From Candidatus Brevifilum fermentans (GTDB lineage Bacteria; Chloroflexota; Anaerolineae; Anaerolineales; Villigracilaceae), in NCBI GenBank assembly GCA_945877125.1, contig CAMCQT010000038.1, positions 1 to 36,923 on the forward strand: a stretch of DNA of 36,923 nucleotides. Reading direction: 5' to 3'. How positions within the stretch are numbered: the stretch's first letter is position 1; each line of letters starts with the position of its first letter. This document shows, one piece after another, positions 32,336-36,923 of the stretch. Position numbers and translations under genes: made by a program. The notes beneath the pieces were generated by a model that saw only the letters and a list, made by a program, of their open reading frames with translations, was not told the DNA's origin and did not search any database.

Positions 32336-32363
32336 AAAAAAGCAAACCGAGCAGGTTTGCTTT
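32336..32363 (-). terminator. Terminator of the tRNA operon
   Basis: AAAGCAAACC and GGTTTGCTTT (10 bp) flank a 5-nt loop; on the minus strand a run of six or more T follows. It lies 6 nt after the 3' end of tRNA-Cys. Confidence 0.85.
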
Positions 32364-32368
32364 AGAAG

Positions 32369-32439
32369 AGGCGTCGAGGGGATTTGAACCCCTGATGAGG
32401 ATTTTGCAGACCCTTGCCTTACCACTTGGCCACGACGCC
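32369..32439 (-). tRNA. tRNA-Cys (GCA)
   Basis: Acceptor arm GGCGTCG/CGACGCC, D arm GCC/GGC, anticodon stem AGGGT/ATCCT with the loop CTGCAAA (anticodon GCA), and T arm AGGGG-TTCAAAT-CCCCT. The discriminator is U, the expected cysteine identity base. CCA is not encoded. Length 71 nt. Confidence 0.95.
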
Positions 32440-32497
32440 GTATATACAACGAGGATTGCCGACTGAACTTATTCCAATCCGCAACCCTCTATGTTTG

Positions 32498-32569
32498 AGC
32501 GGGCGATGGGATTCGAACCCACGACCTTCTCCTTGGCAAGGAGACGTACTACCACTGTACTACGCCCGC
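32498..32569 (-). tRNA. tRNA-Gly (GCC)
   Basis: Acceptor arm GCGGGCG/CGCCCGC, anticodon stem CTCCT/AGGAG with the loop TGCCA (anticodon GCC), T arm with GTTCGAATC. Discriminator U, usual for glycine. CCA is not encoded. It is the middle gene of the three-tRNA unit. Confidence 0.95.
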
Positions 32570-32597
32570 ATGATACGGCCAAAATATCTGACCGGAG

Positions 32598-32670
32598 TGC
32601 CGAGACCCAGGATCGGACTGGGGACACCGCGATTTTCAGTCGCGTGCTCTACCAACTGAGCTATCTCGGC
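32598..32670 (-). tRNA. tRNA-Phe (GAA)
   Basis: Acceptor arm GCCGAGA/TCTCGGC, D arm GCTCAGTTGGTAGAGC, anticodon stem CGCGA/TCGCG with the loop CTGAAAA (anticodon GAA), variable loop GTGTC, T arm. Discriminator A, as expected for phenylalanine. CCA is not encoded. First gene of the unit, about 30 nt from the predicted transcription start. Confidence 0.96.
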
Positions 32671-32698
32671 TAACGTACCTTTTTGTTAAGCGTCCGTG

Positions 32699-32727
32699 AT
32701 TTTACACGTACTTATATAGATTGTCAA
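32699..32727 (-). promoter_or_regulatory. tRNA operon promoter (TTGACA-17 bp-TAAAAT)
   Basis: On the minus strand a perfect -35 TTGACA (32727-32722) is separated by exactly 17 bp from TAAAAT (32704-32699). This is the best-matching sigma-70-type promoter in the window and reads into tRNA-Phe, tRNA-Gly and tRNA-Cys. Confidence 0.85.
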
Positions 32728-32730
32728 GAA

Positions 32731-33055
32731 AAGCATGCAAGTTTCCACCAATTCTCAATATGTGAAACTGGCGTTGCCTTCGGCAATAGAGCCGTTGGTG
32801 TGAAGTTGGTCAGGATTACTGACGCGTTTCTTGACAACTTCTCTCCGCGACATGCGGCGAGGCTTTTTAAAAGGGGGGAGTGGGGTTCGGTAAATGATGA
32901 TTTTGTCATTTTAGATGGCAAAATCATCATTTACCTGACGCCACTACCGAAATGTGTTCACAAGTCCGCTTGAGCGGACTTCCACGAACTGAGGCAGGGA
33001 TTTATTTCGACGAAACAAGGAATAGCAAAATACCCCAGTCTGTCAAAAAGAACAG
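32731..33055. other. Gene-free interval with palindromes
   Basis: No convincing gene lies in these 325 bp. It holds a 17-bp stem palindrome (32889-32935) with outer AGTGG/CCACT arms (about 32879-32944), and a 20-nt perfect palindrome AAGTCCGCT-TG-AGCGGACTT at 32962-32981. The rest is unremarkable. Confidence 0.5.
32879..32944. repeat. Long palindrome downstream of a GGDEF gene
   Basis: GGTAAATGATGATTTTG and its exact complement (17 bp, 13-nt loop) are flanked by AGTGG and CCACT, giving an interrupted second stem. No T-run follows on either strand. It could be a MITE remnant or a transcript-end structure for the minus-strand GGDEF gene. Confidence 0.65.
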
Positions 33056-34237
33056 CTACCTGCAAGCACACTGATTTCGCCCTGCGTGTTTGGCATCATA
33101 TAAACGCCGGTCAGATTCGATAATATACCAGTCGTAATCATGCTCATCCGAGTTGGGGATTGCCGAAAATACACCCAGACTCAACGTGACGCAATCGCAC
33201 ACATCTGAGCCGACATGTGGAATGGACAGGTCGCGAACTCCTTTGCGTATCGCTTCGGCAATCCGGCAGGCTTCAGTAATATCCGTGTTTATCAGGACGA
33301 TCGCGAATTCCTCTCCACCGTAACGGGCTATCAAGTCAGTGCCGCGCTGACAATGCCGCTTCAACTCCTGTGCCACTTGAACCAGACACCTATCCCCATA
33401 AATATGCCCATAGTGATCGTTGTAATTCTTGAAAAAATCAATATCTGCCATGATGAGCGCCAGCGGCTCCGCTCGGCGGCGATTATCCAAAATACCATAC
33501 GTCAAATTCTCGCTAAACTTACGCCGGTTTGCCAGTCCTGTTAGGCTATCAATATGCGCCAGTTGATGGAGTTCCTGATTGACACCCCTTAACAATTCAT
33601 CGGTGTGCTCTCGCTGTAACAGTAAAAAACTGCTTCCACTAATGATCATAAGAAAGTAGGTCGATAGAAAGGTCAGGTTCTGCGAAAATTCGTTGGACAT
33701 CAATTTGTAATCTGCGTGCAGAAAAGCGTTTGTGCCGCGAACCAACAGGATCAAACAAGAAACAGTATAAATTATGCTAAGTGAATAGCGTAAAGTGGAC
33801 TTTTTTGAATCATGTAGAAAAAAGGTCGTCACAGAAAGAAAAATAACAGCCGCGAAGGCGGACGATATGTATACATACTGATTGGGTTGTCTTGCAAATC
33901 CCCAAAAAATAAAAATAAAAACAACGATAACTATCGCATAATAAGTTTCCCATTGCTTTCTTGGCTTTTCGACAGAAATTAATGCCAAAGCCTCCAGCGC
34001 AAAACCAGCCAGGAGAAGTGAGTTCCCGACATGCGCAGAAAGCACGTCGGGAATTTTGCCTCGCATGGCAAGGAGCAGCCAGGATATGCTTTGAAACAGC
34101 TTACCCGCCAGGAATTGACGATGCGCGTGATGAGAAATAGATTCGCTCGAATAAATAGACAACAATCCAGCAGTAACGAGGTTTCCAAAAAATAGAAAAA
34201 TCAAAACCGTGGTCATGTCAATCTCAAAAAAGATCAT
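33056..34237 (-). CDS. Membrane diguanylate cyclase (GGDEF)
   Basis: A 393-residue protein. Six to seven membrane helices in residues 8-205 form an unclassified sensor region, followed by GGDEF (225-390). The active site is GGEEF (307-311) after ADIDFFKNYNDHYGH, and an intact inhibitory site RGTD (298-301) lies 5 residues upstream. This differs from the cyclase at 6359, which lacks the Arg. The start follows AGG by 6 nt and lies 22 nt after the small acidic protein gene, so they are likely co-transcribed. The signal is unknown. Confidence 0.9.
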   Translation of the reverse strand: MIFFEIDMTTVLIFLFFGNLVTAGLLSIYSSESISHHAHRQFLAGKLFQSISWLLLAMRGKIPDVLSAHVGNSLLLAGFALEALALISVEKPRKQWETYYAIVIVVFIFIFWGFARQPNQYVYISSAFAAVIFLSVTTFFLHDSKKSTLRYSLSIIYTVSCLILLVRGTNAFLHADYKLMSNEFSQNLTFLSTYFLMIISGSSFLLLQREHTDELLRGVNQELHQLAHIDSLTGLANRRKFSENLTYGILDNRRRAEPLALIMADIDFFKNYNDHYGHIYGDRCLVQVAQELKRHCQRGTDLIARYGGEEFAIVLINTDITEACRIAEAIRKGVRDLSIPHVGSDVCDCVTLSLGVFSAIPNSDEHDYDWYIIESDRRLYDAKHAGRNQCACR

Positions 34238-34259
34238 AACAGCCTCGTTGGAAAGGAAT

Positions 34260-34622
34260 TTAGTCCGACTCGTCTTGCGCCTTAACCCCTGTTACAAAAT
34301 AATAACCTTCATTCAACTCCTCCACCATTTGAGGGAGCAGCATCAGGATGTTGTCGTCATAAACCGATTTCTGCCAGAAGGACATCAACACCGCGCGGGC
34401 TTCCTCGTTGACATGGACTTTATCATCCCCATCGATCAAAAGCATGGCAACCTGATTATCCCGCTCGGTAATGGCGAAGAAATAATCGTCCCCATCTTCC
34501 TGCTTGGATTTCAAGAATTCATCTGTTTGATCCTGTAATTCATCCTCAAAAAGTGCTTTTGACATTGCGCCGTCATCGAGCAGTGCTCGGACAAGATATT
34601 TTTCTGTGGTCAATTTGCTCAT
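34260..34622 (-). CDS. Small acidic protein of unknown function
   Basis: A 120-residue cytoplasmic protein rich in Asp/Glu. It has no signal, membrane segment or recognised motif. The middle section (DDYFFAITERDNQVAMLLIDGDDKVHVNEEARAVL) alternates strands in a way that suggests a compact alpha/beta fold. GGAG lies 6 nt before the ATG. It leads a two-gene unit with the GGDEF cyclase (22 nt gap), so a role as its regulator is possible but unproven. Confidence 0.65.
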   Translation of the reverse strand: MSKLTTEKYLVRALLDDGAMSKALFEDELQDQTDEFLKSKQEDGDDYFFAITERDNQVAMLLIDGDDKVHVNEEARAVLMSFWQKSVYDDNILMLLPQMVEELNEGYYFVTGVKAQDESD

Positions 34623-34647
34623 GGGTTCTCCAATTTTATTTTTTGTC

Positions 34648-34653
34648 AGTATA
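34648..34653 (-). promoter_or_regulatory. TATACT -10 box of the acidic protein/GGDEF unit
   Basis: On the minus strand TATACTGACAAAA lies 25 nt before the ATG at 34622. The same TATACTGAC string precedes the methyltransferase gene at 35268. The -35 region is weak and lies in the 3' end of that gene. Confidence 0.45.
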
Positions 34654-34670
34654 CAGCAAAAACAGGTGTG

Positions 34671-35255
34671 TCACGATGGATCACAATCACAAACAGCCAT
34701 CGCCTCCCAAACATATTTGGGCTTCCTGTAACGGTCGATCACATTTTCTTCAAGAAATTGGATATCCCAGCCTTGCAGGAAGAGGCGCACGCTGTCTTCA
34801 TCGAAGAACCGTTTTGTGCCTGTCCCCACGCTGTAAAAATTAGGCTCAATTTCCAAAGTAGATCCTGCGCCGTGATGACGATCATTGAGCGAGTTGAAGC
34901 GTGCCAGCAGGAGTCCATCCGCTTTGATGCAGCGCCTGATCTCAGATGCGATTTGCAGAGTCACAGCCCACGAAAAATAATGCAGGCTGAGACTGGCGAT
35001 AATAACTGCCGCGCCGCCCTTCGCAACCGGAAGGGGCTTGCTGATATCCGTTTGGAGGATGTCTGCGCCTTTGGCTGATAGGGCACACTCAGCCGCGCGC
35101 TCCCGCGAAATATCCATCGCGGTCACTTTGCAGCCCGCGGCAAGCAGATCAACCGTGTCCCAGCCGCTTCCGCACCCAAGTTCGAGCACCCATCCGCCCG
35201 CCGATTTTTTCTCGATCAAATCCAACCACTTCGCCAACCACGGATCATTTCTCAT
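34671..35255 (-). CDS. SAM-dependent class I methyltransferase
   Basis: About 194 residues. SAM-binding motif I is VLELGCGSGWD (residues 23-33 from this start), then VTAMDIS, GADILQTDISKPLP and AAVIIASLSLHYFSW as motifs II-IV. The C-terminus (RFFDEDSVRLFLQGWDIQFLEENVIDRY) is typical of small-molecule Methyltransf_11/25 proteins, and the substrate is unknown. The frame continues to 35306, but ATG 35255 is preferred since a TATACT -10 box ends 7 nt before it, which places the transcription start at this ATG (leaderless). Confidence 0.83.
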   Translation of the reverse strand: MRNDPWLAKWLDLIEKKSAGGWVLELGCGSGWDTVDLLAAGCKVTAMDISRERAAECALSAKGADILQTDISKPLPVAKGGAAVIIASLSLHYFSWAVTLQIASEIRRCIKADGLLLARFNSLNDRHHGAGSTLEIEPNFYSVGTGTKRFFDEDSVRLFLQGWDIQFLEENVIDRYRKPKYVWEAMAVCDCDPS

Positions 35256-35262
35256 GGCGGTC

Positions 35263-35268
35263 AGTATA
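35263..35268 (-). promoter_or_regulatory. TATACT -10 box giving a probable leaderless methyltransferase mRNA
   Basis: Minus-strand TATACT is followed by 7 nt (GACCGCC) and then ATG 35255. No Shine-Dalgarno sequence is present. -35 match is poor. Confidence 0.5.
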
Positions 35269-35356
35269 CGACAAAACAAACGCATCACAGGTCTGCGCGA
35301 AGGCATGGCTTGCCCATTCGGAAAGGGTGTCGTCAGAATTTTGGCGTGTTTTCGTC

Positions 35357-35441
35357 AAACACAAAGTACACGAATGTCACGAAGGAAAATGGGCGCAAAT
35401 TTGGCGAACGCCCCCTTGGTGTACTTTGTGCCCTTCGTGTT
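35357..35441. repeat. CACAAAGTACACGAA palindromic repeat
   Basis: AAACACAAAGTACACGAATGTCACGAAGG on the left and CCTTGGTGTACTTTGTGCCCTTCGTGTTT on the right are imperfect inverted copies around about 28 nt that include GGGCGC/GCGAACGCCC. It fills most of the space between the divergent methyltransferase gene and the aroH promoter. Confidence 0.75.
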
Positions 35442-35488
35442 TAATGATTTTCTAAAAAAATAACGCGCACCCATTCGGAAATTCCCCC

Positions 35489-35517
35489 TTGACGCATTTG
35501 CGTGACGCGCATAGAAT
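35489..35517 (+). promoter_or_regulatory. aroH operon promoter (TTGACG-17 bp-TAGAAT)
   Basis: TTGACG at 35489-35494 and TAGAAT at 35512-35517 with exactly 17 bp between them. The leader ORF ATG is 10 nt after the -10 box, leaving a 5' UTR of only about 0-4 nt. Confidence 0.8.
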
Positions 35518-35527
35518 AGCGCCCATC

Positions 35528-35602
35528 ATGTTATCTTCTGTCCGCTTTTATTTTGCGTATTACTTTAACGGCCTCCGCTCGGTTGCCGTTGGTTGCGCTT
35601 AA
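35528..35602 (+). CDS. aroH operon leader peptide, Phe/Tyr-rich
   Basis: A 24-codon ORF whose residues 7-13 are FYFAYYF (codons at 35546-35566): six aromatic residues in seven. No Trp codon is present. It begins just after a strong promoter without a Shine-Dalgarno sequence, so it would be translated leaderless. Its last codons (Ala-Val-Gly-Cys-Ala) form the 5' arm of the antiterminator. The target genes are chorismate mutase and DAHP synthase, which lead to Phe and Tyr. The match between codons and pathway strongly supports an attenuation leader peptide; expression itself is not shown. Confidence 0.82.
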   Translation: MLSSVRFYFAYYFNGLRSVAVGCA

Positions 35603-35648
35603 CTGGACAGAAAAAAATCTGTTCACGTAAAGAGCGAGACCAAACGGT
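35585..35648 (+). promoter_or_regulatory. aroH antiterminator structure
   Basis: Bases 35585-35600 (GCCGTTGGTTGCGCTT) can pair with 35632-35648: CCGTT/AACGG, then GGTT/GACC after a 1-nt bulge, then CGCT/AGCG after one mismatch, about 13-14 pairs in all. A small hairpin GGACAG/CTGTTC (35605-35610 with 35619-35624) stacks in the loop. It uses the left arm and loop of the terminator, so the two exclude each other. Confidence 0.65.
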
Positions 35649-35668
35649 CTCGCTCTTTTTTATTTTAT
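35629..35668 (+). terminator. aroH attenuator terminator
   Basis: AAAGAGCGAGACC and its exact 13-nt complement flank the loop AAAC and run into TTTTTTATTTTAT. It lies about 100-135 nt from the predicted transcription start and upstream of aroH. Confidence 0.88.
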
Positions 35669-35679
35669 CCTCTCGTTTC

Positions 35680-35720
35680 ACCCCTCTCCCGTTTTCTGGG
35701 GAGAGGGGCAGGGGTGAGGG
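35680..35720. repeat. CCCTCTCCC/GGGAGAGGG repeat in the aroH leader
   Basis: CACCCCTCTCCC...GGGAGAGGGG followed by CAGGGGTGAGGG, the same layout as at 109 and 3645. It ends 1 nt before the AAGGAG ribosome-binding site (35722-35727) of aroH, so its hairpin stands next to the translation start. Confidence 0.85.
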
Positions 35721-35733
35721 CAAGGAGCAATCA

Positions 35734-36105
35734 ATGGCAGTCCATGGAATTCGTGGCGCAACAACTGTATCGGCAGATGAACCCGATTTAATTCTCGAAG
35801 CCACGCGGGAATTACTTGAAGCAATTCTGAGTGCAAATGCGAGCATGAAGCCCGAGGACGTGGGCAGTGCGCTCTTCACCGTGACCGATGATCTCGCGTC
35901 CACCTTCCCCGCGCAGGCGGCGCGCCAAATGGGCTGGGGACTCGTCCCGATGATGTGCGCGCGAGAAATCCCAGTCCCAGGCAGTTTGCGAAAGGTTATT
36001 CGTGTACTTGTTCATTGGAATACGGATATACCGCAAAATAAAATCACACACGTCTATTTGCGAGAAGCGGTCAAACTAAGACCCGACTTGGTCGCCGCGC
36101 AGTGA
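35734..36105 (+). CDS. aroH: Chorismate mutase, AroH class
   Basis: Converts chorismate to prephenate, the first step specific to Phe and Tyr. The 123-residue protein fits the monofunctional AroH class (trimeric pseudo-alpha/beta barrel). Catalytic residues occur at the same numbers as in B. subtilis AroH: R7 (GIRGATTV), E78 (CARE), R90 (KVIRVLVHWN) and Y108 (HVYLREAV). ATG 35734 is chosen for AAGGAG 6 nt upstream; an open frame further upstream is leader sequence. It is followed after 78 nt by DAHP synthase. An attenuator with Phe/Tyr codons precedes it. Confidence 0.95.
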   Translation: MAVHGIRGATTVSADEPDLILEATRELLEAILSANASMKPEDVGSALFTVTDDLASTFPAQAARQMGWGLVPMMCAREIPVPGSLRKVIRVLVHWNTDIPQNKITHVYLREAVKLRPDLVAAQ

Positions 36106-36183
36106 GGAATTAATTATCAATAGGCTCTATCCGTTTTCATCCGTGAATCCGTGACAGAGTCCGCTTATAAGGAGAAATTCACC

Positions 36184-36923
36184 ATGATGATCGTAATGAA
36201 ATCAAATGCAACGCCGCAGCAAACCGAAGCGGTGATCGCGCAAATCAAAGAAATGGGACTTGCCGTCCACCTCTCGCAGGGTGTCGAAGCGACGATCATC
36301 GGCGCGATTGGCGAGACACATAATATTCCGACCGAACGCTTTGAAAGTTTCGACGGTGTGGAACTTGTTCAGCGCATTACCCAGCCGTACAAACTTGCCT
36401 CGCGCCAATTCCATCCTGAAGATTCGATCATCCCAGTGGACGGCTTCGCCGTTGGCGGGAACGAGATCGCGGTCATCGCGGGACCCTGCTCGGTCGAGAG
36501 TCGCTCGCAGATCATCGAAACAGCCATCGCCGTGAAAGAGGCGGGCGCGTGCGCTTTGCGCGGGGGCGTGTTCAAGCCGCGCACATCGCCCTACGCATTC
36601 CAGGGACTCGGCGAGGAAGGTTTGGAACTGCTCGCCGAAGCCCGCGAGAAAACGGGACTGCCTATCGTGGTGGAAATCATGTCGCAGGTTCAACTGGATA
36701 TGATGTTGAAATACGTGGATGTGTTTCAGGTGGGCGCGCGCAACATGCAGAACTTCAACCTGCTGCGCGCCCTCGGCGAGACTCGCACTCCCGTTCTGCT
36801 CAAGCGCGGACTTTCCGCCTCGGTCGAGGAATTGCTGATGTCTGCTGAATATATTTTGGCGGGCGGCAATCAACGGGTGATGTTGTGCGAGCGCGGCATC
36901 CGCACCTTTGAAACCTCCACCCG
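36184..36923 (+). CDS. aroF: DAHP synthase, type I-beta (3' end cut off by the window)
   Basis: Condenses phosphoenolpyruvate and erythrose-4-phosphate, the entry step of the shikimate pathway. The first about 70 residues ([30 protein letters not shown]...) are the ferredoxin-like N-terminal domain of the I-beta class, which mediates Phe/Tyr feedback in Thermotoga-type enzymes. The catalytic domain shows [46 protein letters not shown] and LLKRG. About 246 codons are visible; about 90 more are expected. The start has AAGGAG about 10 nt upstream; the next Met codon is an alternative. It shares the aroH promoter region and attenuator. Confidence 0.95.
   Translation, partial: MMIVMKSNATPQQTEAVIAQIKEMGLAVHLSQGVEATIIGAIGETHNIPTERFESFDGVELVQRITQPYKLASRQFHPEDSIIPVDGFAVGGNEIAVIAGPCSVESRSQIIETAIAVKEAGACALRGGVFKPRTSPYAFQGLGEEGLELLAEAREKTGLPIVVEIMSQVQLDMMLKYVDVFQVGARNMQNFNLLRALGETRTPVLLKRGLSASVEELLMSAEYILAGGNQRVMLCERGIRTFETST

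Noticed and set aside
32683-32973. 96-residue ORF on the plus strand
   Set aside because: It runs through the tRNA promoter and the long palindrome, has no ribosome-binding site and no protein-like features.
35593-35733. N-terminal extension of AroH
   Set aside because: It would translate the attenuator terminator and repeat. The ATG at 35734 has a good ribosome-binding site, and catalytic residue numbers then match B. subtilis AroH.

Overview
The window looks like a chromosomal segment of a Chloroflexota bacterium, most likely class Anaerolineae. This is inferred from gene content: a membrane-anchored FGE-sulfatase protein typical of kinase-linked proteins in this group, many membrane GAF/PAS/GGDEF/HD-GYP sensors, an RNase Z-like MBL protein, an AroH-class chorismate mutase next to a type I-beta DAHP synthase, and dense short palindromic repeats. 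No rRNA, phage, transposase or CRISPR locus was seen. The species cannot be named from the sequence alone.

Layout. 1-1.2 kb: 3' part of a membrane protein with a C-terminal FGE-sulfatase domain. 1.4-6.3 kb (+): DUF1761 protein, GNAT, alanine racemase (alr), signal peptidase II (lspA), RluD-type pseudouridine synthase, threonine aldolase. 6.4-11.1 kb (-): a two-gene c-di-GMP unit (HD-GYP, then GGDEF). 11.2-20.2 kb (+): purine nucleoside phosphorylase, a membrane/Ig-like protein, GNAT, a multi-TM GAF sensor, an S1-domain protein, FtsK/SpoIIIE, a CDP-alcohol phosphatidyltransferase and lgt. 20.3-23.5 kb (+): an ABC ATPase, a permease fused to a SpoIIM domain, and an MBL hydrolase. 23.7-25.9 kb: a divergent HNH nuclease / TIGR01777 epimerase pair and a lipoprotein. 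25.8-27.3 kb (+): tyrS with an attenuator leader. 27.3-32.3 kb (-): a giant PAS/GAF/HD-GYP sensor. 32.4-32.7 kb (-): a Phe-Gly-Cys tRNA operon. 33-35.3 kb (-): GGDEF, a small acidic protein and a methyltransferase. 35.5-36.9 kb (+): an aromatic attenuator leader, aroH, and DAHP synthase (cut by the window end).

The main discovery candidate is a matched pair of leader-peptide attenuators for aromatic amino acids. Upstream of tyrS a 15-codon ORF with four consecutive Tyr codons starts 6 nt after a good -10 box, so it is probably leaderless. A 9-bp antiterminator and a 9-bp intrinsic terminator follow, and they cannot form together. Upstream of aroH a 24-codon ORF with the run FYFAYYF also starts just after a strong promoter. 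Its last codons can pair with the left arm of a 13-bp terminator. In both, the expected ribosome footprint fits the classical logic: stall at the aromatic codons gives read-through, stop-codon arrest gives termination. tRNA charging with Tyr and Phe/Tyr would thus control both use (TyrRS) and synthesis (chorismate mutase/DAHP synthase).

A second theme is repeat insertion into genes. Palindromic elements of at least four families lie between genes and also inside coding frames without breaking them (alr internal insert and C-terminal tail, the FGE-domain protein, possibly the S1 protein). A third theme is leaderless promoters (TATACT/TATAAT followed 6-10 nt later by the start codon). A fourth is the density of c-di-GMP enzymes (two GGDEF, two HD-GYP).
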